From Nitrospirota bacterium (lineage in GTDB: Bacteria > Nitrospirota > Thermodesulfovibrionia > Thermodesulfovibrionales > JdFR-88): DNA of 64,000 nucleotides. The notes under the pieces were generated by a model that did no database searches, was not told the origin of the DNA, and saw only the letters and a program-made list of their open reading frames with translations. The stretch covers positions 17,412 to 81,411 of the forward strand of contig JAJYJK010000007.1 in assembly GCA_021789555.1 (NCBI GenBank), read 5' to 3'. Both the position numbers and the translations under genes were made by a program. Within the stretch, counting starts at the first letter, position 1. Each line of letters opens with the position of its first letter. Below are positions 17,304 to 25,282 of this stretch, piece after piece.

Positions 17304-18487
17304 GAGTCCTCCTTCTTTATTCCGCCCCAGCCGCCGGCATAGGGCGATATTTCCCTCAATCTGCTCACAGCGGCCGGGAATTGCCCAAGGGTATAATCTA
17401 TGTCCTCCACGTCGTTTTCCATGCCGAGGGAAAATACGATGGAGCCCTGGGCAAGCTGCGCCGATATCCCCATGGACAGCAGCACCGGGGACGCCTTGAG
17501 GGCCTTCGAGGAGCAGGCCGACCCGCTTGCGGCGTATATGCCCTTCGCCTGGAGCATCAGCAGCATAGCCTCGCCCTCGATGAACTCCACGCAAAAACTC
17601 GCATGCCCCGGCAGCCTGTTTGACGGATGTCCGGTGAGCTGTATGTTTTTGATCTTTTCAAGCGTCCCGCTTATGAGCCTGTCTCGCAGGGCGGAGAGTC
17701 CCGCGGCCCTCCGGGGCAGCTCTTCCGCCGTTAGCTCCGCGGCCCTGCCCATCCCGACTATCGCCGGGACGTTTTCGGTGCCGGCCCTCCTGCCGTTTTC
17801 CTGTATGCCCCCGTATATGAGCGGTATTATCCTTGTGCCGCTCCTTAAGTAGAGCGCGCCGGCCCCCTTCGGGCCGTAGAACTCGTGGGCCGAGAGGGAG
17901 AGGGCGTCGACCCCAAGGGCGTCCACGTCAATAGGCAGGTATCCGGCGCTTGCGACCGCGTCCGTATGGAAGAGCGCCCCTTTGTTTTTCGCAATCCGGG
18001 CCAGCTCCGCTACCGGCTCAACCGTGCCCACTTCAGGGCTGGCGTGGATTATCGATACAAGCGACGTCTCGTCCGTCACCGCCTTTTCGAGCGCCTCCGG
18101 GTCGACCAGGCCGAATTTGTCGACGGGCAGATAGGTGACCGCAAAGCCCTCCTTCTCGAGCACGCGGGCCGGGTTCAGGACCGAGTGGTGGTCCATCCTG
18201 GAGACCACTATATGCCTACCTTTTTTCGTATGCGCGGCCGCAAGCCCCCTGACAGCGAAGTTATTGGCCTCCGCCCCGCTGGCGGTGAATATTATCTCCG
18301 GCGGCCTCGCGTTTATGAGGCCGGCCACCTTCCACCTGGCCTCCTCGAGCGCCTTTTTTGCGGTCTGGCCCAGCTCATAGAGGCTCAGGGGGTTGCCGAA
18401 ACTCTCCTTGAAGAAAGGCATCATCGCCTCAAGGGCCTCCGGCCTGAGGGGGTTGGTGGCCATATAATCGAAATACCGCGTGCCCAT
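17285..18487 (-). CDS. IscS/NifS-like protein lacking the PLP lysine
   Basis: 400 residues with the class V aminotransferase fold of cysteine desulfurases. The catalytic cysteine is present in SGSACSSKAL (C325), as are H101 and D176. The PLP-Schiff-base lysine in the family's S-x-H-K-x-Y-G-P-K-G motif is Glu: SAHEFYGPKG, E202, codon GAG at 17882-17884. Other PLP contacts are changed too: NNE reads S150-P151-E152, the Gln of DATQS is A179, and the TSGATES loop reads TASGAEA. It therefore probably does not bind PLP or release sulfur from cysteine. It lies between a TusA-like gene and iscU. Automated annotation would call it a cysteine desulfurase. Confidence 0.85.
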   Translation of the reverse strand: MGTRYFDYMATNPLRPEALEAMMPFFKESFGNPLSLYELGQTAKKALEEARWKVAGLINARPPEIIFTASGAEANNFAVRGLAAAHTKKGRHIVVSRMDHHSVLNPARVLEKEGFAVTYLPVDKFGLVDPEALEKAVTDETSLVSIIHASPEVGTVEPVAELARIAKNKGALFHTDAVASAGYLPIDVDALGVDALSLSAHEFYGPKGAGALYLRSGTRIIPLIYGGIQENGRRAGTENVPAIVGMGRAAELTAEELPRRAAGLSALRDRLISGTLEKIKNIQLTGHPSNRLPGHASFCVEFIEGEAMLLMLQAKGIYAASGSACSSKALKASPVLLSMGISAQLAQGSIVFSLGMENDVEDIDYTLGQFPAAVSRLREISPYAGGWGGIKKEDSCIPKN

Positions 18488-18490
18488 GGC

Positions 18491-18745
18491 TTATCTTCCT
18501 TTCCTGATGAAAAATTTATAGTAGTCCGGGTTTTCCTCTATGCCCAGGAATTCGTTGCCCGTCTTAGCGCACCACTGGGGTATGTCCTCCAGCGCCCCGT
18601 CGTAATCGGTCATTATCTCCAGTATCTGCCCCCGATCAAGCGTCCTCATCATCTCCTCCAGCTTCAGCAGGTGCATCGGGCACATCATGTAGACGATATC
18701 GGCCGTGACATCGGCCTTGATGCCTTCCACGAACTTGATGTTCAC
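18491..18745 (-). CDS. TusA/SirA-like sulfur-carrier protein
   Basis: 84 residues from a GTG start that overlaps the iscR stop by four bases (GTGA). The TusA fold is suggested by the early Cys-Pro motif MCPMHLLKLEEMMR (C22) at the N-terminus of the first helix and the D-x-DGALEDIPQWC and NPDYYKFFIRK segments. TusA-type proteins pass persulfide sulfur between enzymes. It sits between the IscR and IscS-like genes, three bases before the latter, so it may bring sulfur to this Fe-S system. Confidence 0.82.
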   Translation of the reverse strand: MNIKFVEGIKADVTADIVYMMCPMHLLKLEEMMRTLDRGQILEIMTDYDGALEDIPQWCAKTGNEFLGIEENPDYYKFFIRKGR

Positions 18746-19179
18746 GCGCCCACTGCCCTCTCGCTGCCGAATTTCTTGCCCGCCAGCAGGTCGTGCAGCG
18801 TCATCTGGTCGAGAAAACCCTCTATCTTCTCCCCGAGGGCCTTCCACAGCAGGGATGTCACGCATCCGTCGGCCCTGACACAGCCGGCAAGCGGGTCCTG
18901 GCAGGCAGTCAGCGCCACCGGGCCGTCAAGGCCCCTCAGTATCTCCCCGATGCTTATCTCCCGGGGAGAGCGCGAAAGCAGGTATCCGCCCCCCGGGCCG
19001 CGGACACTCGTTATCAGGCCCGCCTTCCTCAGGGTATTTAATATCTGCTCCAGATAGGCCACCGAGACGTCCTGCCTTTCGGCTATCTCCCTGATGGCGA
19101 CGGGATGCTCCGGGTAGCCCCTCGCTATCTCGAACATCGCCCTTACGCCGTATTGCCCCTTCGTGGAGAGTTTGAGCAT
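18742..19179 (-). CDS. iscR: Rrf2-family Fe-S regulator, IscR-like
   Basis: 145 residues. The N-terminal winged helix MLKLSTKGQYGVRAMFEIA and the VAYLEQILNTLRKAGLI recognition region match Rrf2/IscR. Three cysteines, C93, C100 and C106, fit the three cluster ligands of IscR, and G-x-GGGYLL is conserved. IscR with a bound cluster represses isc operons, and a site that fits the type 1 IscR consensus at 23 of 25 positions lies over this gene's promoter. It heads iscR-tusA-iscS-like-iscU. No Shine-Dalgarno site; probably leaderless. Confidence 0.9.
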   Translation of the reverse strand: MLKLSTKGQYGVRAMFEIARGYPEHPVAIREIAERQDVSVAYLEQILNTLRKAGLITSVRGPGGGYLLSRSPREISIGEILRGLDGPVALTACQDPLAGCVRADGCVTSLLWKALGEKIEGFLDQMTLHDLLAGKKFGSERAVGA

Positions 19180-19186
19180 AATCTTT

Positions 19187-19217
19187 TTTATAATACCTTA
19201 CTAAATTTGTCAAGTAT
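19187..19217 (-). promoter_or_regulatory. isc operon promoter with IscR type 1-like operator
   Basis: On the minus strand, TTGACA (19208-19213) and TATAAA (19187-19192) form a promoter with a 15-base spacer. The 25-base stretch 19193-19217 on the minus strand begins ATACTTGAC and ends TAAGGTAT. Set against the published IscR type 1 consensus ATASYYGACT...AGTCRRSTAT it agrees at 23 of 25 positions. The operator covers the -35 and spacer, so a bound repressor would block polymerase. The iscR ATG lies seven bases after the -10. Confidence 0.75.
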
Positions 19218-19249
19218 TTTTAAAAAAAACTCTCAGGTTTTTGCATTTT

Positions 19250-19288
19250 GTGAAACCCTCTCCACCAGGGAGAGGGTTGGGAGAGGGT
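19250..19288 (+). repeat. Dispersed palindromic repeat, copy 1
   Basis: GTGAAACCCTCTCC - ACCA - GGGAGAGGGT followed by TGGGAGAGGGT. A nearly identical copy lies in inverse orientation at 62213-62252 and a related one at 33266-33348. It is intergenic, between the isc promoter and the LuxR gene's 3' end. Confidence 0.75.
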
Positions 19289-19309
19289 AATATTTGGAGA
19301 GGGTATATT

Positions 19310-19891
19310 TTATGCCCGGCTTTTCGAGAGGGAGGCAAAACCGCTATTGAGGGCCATGAGGCAGGCATGGAGCCTGCCGGAGCAACCGAATTTCCTGTAG
19401 ATATTGTCCAGATGGCTGTTGACGGTGCCGGGGCTTACCTTGAGGACCCTGGCTATCTCCTTGTTTGAAAGCCCCCTTACAAGCATCAGGAGCACCTGCC
19501 TTTCCCTTTCCGTGAGGCCCGGCTCCGGTGAGGCCTCCGGCGTGGCCTTCAGAAGGACAAGCACCCCTCCGGGCAGGCCTGTGACCTCCATCCGGATGCG
19601 CCGGTAAAGGAGCTGCCGCAGATAGCCCCCCGAGGCCTTGACCCATTCGGCCAGCTCATCCGCGTCGATATCTTTTTCATCCAGGAAAGCCCTGGCGCTG
19701 CCGTTGCACCAGTGCCTGCCGTTTTGATCGATGAACAGGGCCGGCTCCGTCTCGAGCGTGGCATTGAGGTCCTCAAGCGCTTTCCGCGCCTTCAGGGCCA
19801 TCTCCGTGCCTTTCACTGCTCCGGCCATGATTTGGATATCGGTCGCTCCAGGGTCCAGGTTTTTATTTTTAAGCGCTCTCCTCTTAATCAT
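19310..19891 (-). CDS. LuxR-type transcriptional regulator
   Basis: 193 residues. The C-terminal GerE helix-turn-helix is clear: LTERERQVLLMLVRGLSNKEIARVL followed by SPGTVNSHLDNIYRKFGC. The N-terminal part (PALFIDQNGRHWCNG) looks PAS-like, so a small-molecule or redox input is possible. There is no receiver domain. The ATG at 19891 has no ribosome site and sits directly after a 9-bp hairpin. An internal ATG at 19828 is an alternative. It lies downstream of the SemiSWEET and symporter genes on the same strand and may regulate them. Confidence 0.8.
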   Translation of the reverse strand: MIKRRALKNKNLDPGATDIQIMAGAVKGTEMALKARKALEDLNATLETEPALFIDQNGRHWCNGSARAFLDEKDIDADELAEWVKASGGYLRQLLYRRIRMEVTGLPGGVLVLLKATPEASPEPGLTERERQVLLMLVRGLSNKEIARVLKVSPGTVNSHLDNIYRKFGCSGRLHACLMALNSGFASLSKSRA

Positions 19892-19892
19892 A

Positions 19893-19920
19893 GCCCAGTT
19901 GATGAAAAAAACAACTGGGC
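19893..19920 (-). promoter_or_regulatory. Hairpin at the LuxR gene start
   Basis: Perfect inverted repeat GCCCAGTTG / CAACTGGGC (19893-19901 and 19912-19920) with a 10-base A/T-rich loop. On the transcribed minus strand it ends one base before the regulator's ATG and begins three bases after the SemiSWEET stop. It could be a weak terminator or a translational control element. Confidence 0.5.
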
Positions 19921-19923
19921 GGC

Positions 19924-20178
19924 TCACCCGTTTTTTATCTTGAAGATCACGATTATCAGCCCCAGGGCAAACGAGACGATATTGGTTGCGATGACAGGCA
20001 CGGAGTTTATGGAAAAGCCATACAGGACCCAGAGAAAGAGCCCCGCGCAGAGGGTGATGAACATGCCGGCCGAAATGTCCTGGGTGGACCTCGATTTCCA
20101 CGTCTTCATGACCTGGGGCAGGTAGGCCAGCGTGGTCAGCGCGCCGGCCGCAAATCCCAAAAGCGTTCTCCAGCCCAT
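19924..20178 (-). CDS. SemiSWEET sugar transporter
   Basis: 84 residues forming three transmembrane helices, the SemiSWEET half-size of plant SWEETs, which works as a dimer to carry sugars down a gradient. Seen: a PQ-loop-like segment LTTLAYLPQVMKTWKSRSTQDIS in the first helix and loop, then LCAGLFLWVLYGF and NIVSFALGLIIVIFKI. The ATG at 20178 is chosen because GGAGGACC precedes it and the conserved first helix starts there. It sits between an SSS symporter and a LuxR regulator on the same strand. Confidence 0.88.
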   Translation of the reverse strand: MGWRTLLGFAAGALTTLAYLPQVMKTWKSRSTQDISAGMFITLCAGLFLWVLYGFSINSVPVIATNIVSFALGLIIVIFKIKNG

Positions 20179-20260
20179 CTTCACCGGTCCTCCACGCGGC
20201 GGACAACCGCGGGGCATCCAATGCAGGGAGTTTTGCCCATTATATTGGCCCTCCGTCCAT

Positions 20261-21937
20261 TCAGGCGAACGAGGCTTTTTTCAAGAGCTGAAGACCGGCG
20301 GCAGAGGCGGCGGCAAGCCACAAGAAACCCGGCATGTAAAAGCCGAGCACCACTTTCCCCAGCCCCATGGTGAGGGCCACCAGGAAAACGCACCCGTAGA
20401 CCCATTGCGCGAACGCGCCGGAAAAAACACCCGGCCCCGTATGATAAAGCCCGGCCTTCACCGGTCCCCATCCCGGCCCTCCCGGATTGGCCTTCATGTA
20501 AAACTCCCTCAGTTTTTCCATCGCCACGGGCCTGGTAAGCAGGGTCACCGCAACCCATACGGCCGTGGAGGAGCCTATTATCAGCGAAAGCCGCAGGTAG
20601 TACGGCGTATGGGCGAACGTCCTGCTTGAATAGATGACGGCTGCGGAGAGGCTGGAGGCCACCACGGCCGATATCTCGCTCCAGGCGTTTATCCTCCACC
20701 AGAACCATCTCATTATGTAAACGAGCCCGGTGCCAGAGCCAAACGCTATGAGGAACTTAAAGACCCCGATTATCGAGGAGACATTGGCGGTGATGACCGC
20801 GGTGACCGCCGAGAGCACCAGCACAATGATCCTCGCCACCTTGATATAATGCCTGTCGCCGGCGCCCGGCTTGACGAATGGCGCGTAGAAATCGTTTACG
20901 AAGTACGCGGACGAGAGGTTCAGGTAAGTGCTCAGGGTGGACATGAAGGCGGCGAAAAAGGAGGCGAGCATGAGACCCCTCAGCCCCACGGGCAGCAGGT
21001 CCATCATCATCCTTGGATAGACGCCTTCGTTGTCGGAGATGGCGGGGTATAAAACCATGCTGGCAAGGGCCGCGATGATCCACGGCCAGGTCCTGACCGC
21101 GAACGTGACCACGTTGAAGTAGAGCGTGGCCAGAAAACTCTGTCTCTCGTCTCTCGAGGAGGCCATGCGCTGCACTATGACCCCGCCCCCGTCGGAAGAG
21201 TATTTGGACCACCAGCTAAGCGAGATATACCCGAGGAAGGCCATGAACGCCGCGCCCCCGGCCCCGGGGAAAAAATCCAGCACGCGGGCCGGCAAGACGG
21301 CCTTTATGTGTGAAAGCCCCCCCGCCCTGCCCTCCGCGGCGACGGCAAGGACGACCGCGCCCGTCATCGCGATGATGAACTGGAAAAAATCGGTCAGCAC
21401 CACCCCCCAGTAGCCCGAAAGCATGGTATAGATGATCGTCACCCCGCTTGATATGATGATGCTCTCCCACTTGCCCCAGCCCAGCACGACGTCCATTATC
21501 TTGGACATGGCCAGTATCACCTGCGCCTTTATGATGGTGTGGATGGCGAAGGAGAAGTAGAGGGCCTTGAATCCGCGCAGGACCGAGGCCTCCTTCCCCG
21601 AGTACCTCAGGCTTATCAGCTCGACGTCCGTCACCACCCCCAGTCTCCTCCAGAGCCTGGCGAAGAAAAAAACCGACAGCATACCGCTGAAGACAAAACA
21701 CCACCATTGCCAGTTCTCGTAAATCCCGTGTTCCCTCACAAGCCCGGTCACGTAGAGGGGGGTGTCCGAGGAGAAGGAGGCCGCGGCCATCGAGGTGCCG
21801 GCAAGCCACCACGGCAGGTTCCTGCCCGACAGGAAAAATTCGCCGAGCCCGGATGAGGCGCGGCGCGTGAAGTACAGCCCGATCGCGAGAGAGGCCGCCA
21901 TATAAGCCCCTACTATCAGCCAGTCCGCGCCTTGCAT
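20261..21937 (-). CDS. Sodium:solute symporter (SSS family)
   Basis: 558 residues with about 13 hydrophobic helices. Family signs include the opening VGAYMAASLAIGLYFTRRASSGLGEFFLSGRNLPWW, GTSMAAASFSSDTPL and the YLNLSSAYFVNDFY segment. The substrate cannot be read from sequence; the neighbouring SemiSWEET suggests a sugar or related solute. The start has no Shine-Dalgarno site, and TATATT lies six bases upstream on the minus strand (21944-21949), so a leaderless transcript is likely. Confidence 0.9.
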   Translation of the reverse strand: MQGADWLIVGAYMAASLAIGLYFTRRASSGLGEFFLSGRNLPWWLAGTSMAAASFSSDTPLYVTGLVREHGIYENWQWWCFVFSGMLSVFFFARLWRRLGVVTDVELISLRYSGKEASVLRGFKALYFSFAIHTIIKAQVILAMSKIMDVVLGWGKWESIIISSGVTIIYTMLSGYWGVVLTDFFQFIIAMTGAVVLAVAAEGRAGGLSHIKAVLPARVLDFFPGAGGAAFMAFLGYISLSWWSKYSSDGGGVIVQRMASSRDERQSFLATLYFNVVTFAVRTWPWIIAALASMVLYPAISDNEGVYPRMMMDLLPVGLRGLMLASFFAAFMSTLSTYLNLSSAYFVNDFYAPFVKPGAGDRHYIKVARIIVLVLSAVTAVITANVSSIIGVFKFLIAFGSGTGLVYIMRWFWWRINAWSEISAVVASSLSAAVIYSSRTFAHTPYYLRLSLIIGSSTAVWVAVTLLTRPVAMEKLREFYMKANPGGPGWGPVKAGLYHTGPGVFSGAFAQWVYGCVFLVALTMGLGKVVLGFYMPGFLWLAAASAAGLQLLKKASFA

Positions 21938-21980
21938 TCAAATAATATACCCTTTCGTGCTAAATTATTAACAGTTCGGT

Positions 21981-22331
21981 ATGGGAAAGAGAATCCTTGT
22001 CGTCGACGATGAACCCGTAATCCTCAGCGCCATAGACCGCGCCTTAAGCAAGGTGGGCTACGAGATCAAGGCCGTACGTGACGGCGGGGCCTGCCTGGAC
22101 GCCCTTTCAGGGGGCGATTTCAGCCTGGTCATAATGGACCTCCACCTGCCGGGCTTCTCCGTGGAGGAGCTTGTGGCCGGGGTCCTGGCCAGATGTCCGG
22201 GCGTGAAATTCCTCTACATAAGCGGCAGCCAGGCCAGGGAGGACGTCCTTCCCTTCATCCAAAAGCCCTTCCGCATCAATGACATAAGAGATCTGGTCAG
22301 GACCATAATTGGTGAACCCGAACCCAATTGA
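21981..22331 (+). CDS. Stand-alone CheY-like receiver protein
   Basis: 116 residues, a single receiver domain. The acidic pair D9-D10, phospho-acceptor D53 in VIMDLHLPG, S81 and K95 in QKPF are all present, so phosphorylation should work. No output domain. No sensor kinase is adjacent. The next gene begins inside its 3' end, so it is translationally coupled to the lipid-modifying cassette and may control it by protein contact. Confidence 0.88.
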   Translation: MGKRILVVDDEPVILSAIDRALSKVGYEIKAVRDGGACLDALSGGDFSLVIMDLHLPGFSVEELVAGVLARCPGVKFLYISGSQAREDVLPFIQKPFRINDIRDLVRTIIGEPEPN

Positions 22332-24318
22332 CGTATTTCTTTTCCGCCTGATAAACGGACATTTTAGCGGGACCCTGGATGCCGTCTACCTCTTCGCGGC
22401 GTCCCCCTACATATATCTGGTCCCCATCGCCGTCCTGCTGCTCATGAAGGAAAAAAGGTTAATCCCCTTCGTCTTTCTGGCGGCGATAGCCTCGATCGGC
22501 ATGGCGGACTGGAGCGGAAACATGCTGAAGGGGGTCTTCGCAAGGACAAGACCCTGCCATGTGCTGTCGGGGGTGAGGTTGCTTGCCGGCTGCACGGACT
22601 CGTTCTCCATGCCCTCGAACCACGCGGCCAACATCTTCGCGACGCTTACGCCCGTATGGTTTTACTCCAGGAGAAAGGTGAAATACCTGCTGCCCGCGGC
22701 CGGGCTCCTCACGGCCCTCTCAAGGGTCTACATGGGTGTGCATTACCCCTCAGATGTGGCGGCGGGGGCCGTCCTGGGAATGGCCGTGGGCTCGCTCGTC
22801 ACGGCCCTTTTCATCCTGGCCTTCAGGCAGGGGCGGTCCAGGGGCGCTCTCATCATATGGCTTACGGGCATGACGCTTTTCCGGTTCTATTACATCTGGT
22901 ACGGAAACCTGAACCTTGGCCCCGACGAGGCCCATTACTGGGAATGGTCGAGACGGCTCAGCTACGGCTATTATTCAAAGGGCCCCGTCATCGCCTATCT
23001 GATCAGGGCGGGCACGGCCCTCTTCGGAAACACCGAATTCGGCGTGAGGTTTTTCGCACCCGTGCTCTATCTGATTGGAAGCTTACTGCTCTACGAGCTG
23101 GGCAAGGAGCTTTTCGACGAGGCAACCGGCATCTGCTCGGCCGCCCTCTTTCAGGTGGTGCCTCTTTTTTCGGCATTCGGCGTCATCATGACGATAGACG
23201 CCCCGTCCATCTTCTTCTGGATACTGGGCCTGTATCTGTTTCTGAAAGCCCTGAGAGAGAAGAAGACGGCCGGCTGGGTGTTTTTAGGGGTTGCGGTCGG
23301 GCTGGGCATGCTCACCAAGCTCACGATGTCTTTTTTCATCCTCTCGGCCTTTCTCTACCTGGCCACATCGAAAGAGGAAAGGCGGGAGCTCTTTTCCGTC
23401 CGTCCGTATCTGGGGTTGCTTGCCTGCCTGGTCCTGCTCGTCCCCCTTTTTTACTGGAACCATAACCACAACTGGGTGAATTTCAGGCATGAGGCGGGCC
23501 ACGCGGACATCGCGGCCGGCTTCAGGGTCTCGCCCGAAAGTTTCCTTCAGTTTTTAGGCTCGCAGATTGGCGTCATCACGCCCGTGCTCTTTGTGCTCAT
23601 GGCGTACGCGCTTATAAAAAACCGGGCGCTTGCGAAGGATGAAAAGGCCGGCCGGTTTTGCTTCTGGTTTGCGGCCCCCACGCTCGTCTTCTTCCTGCTG
23701 AAAAGCATACAGGGGAAGGTGCAGGCAAACTGGGCCATGGACGGCTATATAACGGGCATTATCGCCGTTAGCCAGGTCATAGTGCGGGGGTTTGCGCCGG
23801 GACGCAGGCCCGGCAGCAGGTTTTTGATGTCGGCGGCCGCGGCCATCGCCGTCTTCGTGACCGCCGTATCCTATTATCCTTCCATCATAAAACTTCCGCC
23901 AAAACTGGACCCCTCGGCAAGGCTGAGGGGATGGAAGCAGCTCGCGGCCGAAGTGGAGAAAAACGCGCCCGCCGGCAATATTAAACCCTATTTCGTCTTC
24001 TCCGATTACTACGGGGCCAGCTCCGAGCTTGCCTTCTACCTGAAGGGCCATCCGGTCACCTACTGCGCCAATACGGGCAGGCGCATGAACCAGTACGACC
24101 TCTGGCCGGGCCTCGACCAGCCCCGGTTGCTACACGACAACGCCGTTTTTGTTACAATAGGTGCTTCGGGCATGCCCGGCATGGTCGGAGACGCATTCGA
24201 GAGTTGCCGGAGAAAGACACTCATAGAAACCGAGAAGGGCAAAAGGCTCTCCGTCTTTACCATATTCACCTGCTACGGGTTCAAGGGCATGAGGGAAAGA
24301 CCGATAAGGGACTATTGA
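22309..24318 (+). CDS. PAP2 phosphatase - GT39/ArnT-like glycosyltransferase fusion
   Basis: 669 residues with two enzymes in one chain. Residues 1-170 form a PAP2 lipid phosphatase with K74-x6-R81-P82, PSNH (102-105) and SRVYMGVHYPSD, the three parts of its active site. From about 180 on it is a PMT/ArnT-like polytopic glycosyltransferase that uses polyprenyl-phosphate sugars: LGPDEAHYWEW is the acidic loop typical of GT39/GT83. Starts are TTG 22309 or GTG 22312, inside the receiver gene. The next gene is a polyprenyl-phosphate GT2. Inference: it modifies lipid A or another envelope lipid, with the phosphatase exposing a site or recycling polyprenyl phosphate. Confidence 0.87.
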   Translation: MVNPNPIDVFLFRLINGHFSGTLDAVYLFAASPYIYLVPIAVLLLMKEKRLIPFVFLAAIASIGMADWSGNMLKGVFARTRPCHVLSGVRLLAGCTDSFSMPSNHAANIFATLTPVWFYSRRKVKYLLPAAGLLTALSRVYMGVHYPSDVAAGAVLGMAVGSLVTALFILAFRQGRSRGALIIWLTGMTLFRFYYIWYGNLNLGPDEAHYWEWSRRLSYGYYSKGPVIAYLIRAGTALFGNTEFGVRFFAPVLYLIGSLLLYELGKELFDEATGICSAALFQVVPLFSAFGVIMTIDAPSIFFWILGLYLFLKALREKKTAGWVFLGVAVGLGMLTKLTMSFFILSAFLYLATSKEERRELFSVRPYLGLLACLVLLVPLFYWNHNHNWVNFRHEAGHADIAAGFRVSPESFLQFLGSQIGVITPVLFVLMAYALIKNRALAKDEKAGRFCFWFAAPTLVFFLLKSIQGKVQANWAMDGYITGIIAVSQVIVRGFAPGRRPGSRFLMSAAAAIAVFVTAVSYYPSIIKLPPKLDPSARLRGWKQLAAEVEKNAPAGNIKPYFVFSDYYGASSELAFYLKGHPVTYCANTGRRMNQYDLWPGLDQPRLLHDNAVFVTIGASGMPGMVGDAFESCRRKTLIETEKGKRLSVFTIFTCYGFKGMRERPIRDY

Positions 24319-24325
24319 ATCCAAA

Positions 24326-25282
24326 ATGGCAAAAGAACTCTCCGTCATAATCCCCGTCTATAACGAGCAGGAGAATATCCGGCCCCTCTACGACGCCCTG
24401 AAACCCGTGCTGGAGGCGATGGGGGTTGGATACGAGATAATCTTCGTGGATGACGGCAGCACGGACGGCACGGCGGCGGCAATCGAGGGGCTCGCCTCCG
24501 ACCCAAACGTCAGGGCGCTTGAGTTTCGGCGCAATTTCGGGCAGACCGCGGCCTTCGCCGCGGGCTTCGACCACGCGGAAGGCGAGGTCATCATCACGAT
24601 GGACGGGGACCTGCAGAACGACCCCATCGATATACCGAAACTCTTCGATATGGTCAGAAACGGGAAGTACGACCTCGTAAGCGGCTGGCGGAAAAACAGG
24701 CAGGACTCCTTCCTGAACAGGAAACTGCCCTCCATGCTGGCAAACTGGCTCATAGGGAAGGTGACGGGTGTGAAGCTCCACGATTACGGGTGCTCGCTGA
24801 AAGCCTACAGGCGGGATGTGGTAAAAAACCTGAAACTCTACGGGGAGATGCACCGCTTCATCCCCGCAGTGGCGAACTGGTACGGAGTGAATGTGGCCGA
24901 GGTGGAGACCACCCATCACCCTAGGCTCAGGGGGAAATCCAAATACGGCATAGGAAGGACGGTAAAGGTCTTCCTGGACCTGATAACGGTAAAATTCCTC
25001 CAGAGCTTTTCCACGAAACCCATCCAGTTCTTCGGCCCCATGGGCCTGGCAAGCACGGCGGGCGGCATGGTCATCTCGCTCTATCTCGCGGCCCAGAAAC
25101 TGCTGCTGGGCAAATCCATCGGGGGAAGACCGCTTCTGCTGCTGGGCGTGCTGCTGATAATCATAGGCGTGCAGCTCATAGGCATGGGGCTGCTTGGCGA
25201 GATGATAGTGCGGGTCTATCACGAAAGCCAGAAAAAACCCATCTACGCGCTGAAGAAGATAATTGGCCCCGACAACCGGTGA
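24326..25282 (+). CDS. GT2 polyprenyl-phosphate glycosyltransferase (ArnC/DPM1-like)
   Basis: 318 residues. The GT-A core starts LSVIIPVYNEQENI, with FVDDGSTDGT, the D-x-D region ITMDGDLQNDP and KLHDYGCSLKAYRR. Two C-terminal transmembrane helices (about 230-285) match ArnC/GtrB enzymes that load a sugar onto undecaprenyl phosphate at the inner face. The product would feed the GT39 domain encoded upstream. It is eight bases after that gene and overlaps the next by four (GTGA). Confidence 0.92.
   Translation: MAKELSVIIPVYNEQENIRPLYDALKPVLEAMGVGYEIIFVDDGSTDGTAAAIEGLASDPNVRALEFRRNFGQTAAFAAGFDHAEGEVIITMDGDLQNDPIDIPKLFDMVRNGKYDLVSGWRKNRQDSFLNRKLPSMLANWLIGKVTGVKLHDYGCSLKAYRRDVVKNLKLYGEMHRFIPAVANWYGVNVAEVETTHHPRLRGKSKYGIGRTVKVFLDLITVKFLQSFSTKPIQFFGPMGLASTAGGMVISLYLAAQKLLLGKSIGGRPLLLLGVLLIIIGVQLIGMGLLGEMIVRVYHESQKKPIYALKKIIGPDNR

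Noticed and set aside
17885..19057. 390-codon plus-strand frame opposite the isc operon
   Set aside because: Antisense to the clear IscS-like, TusA-like and IscR genes; no domain and no ribosome site.
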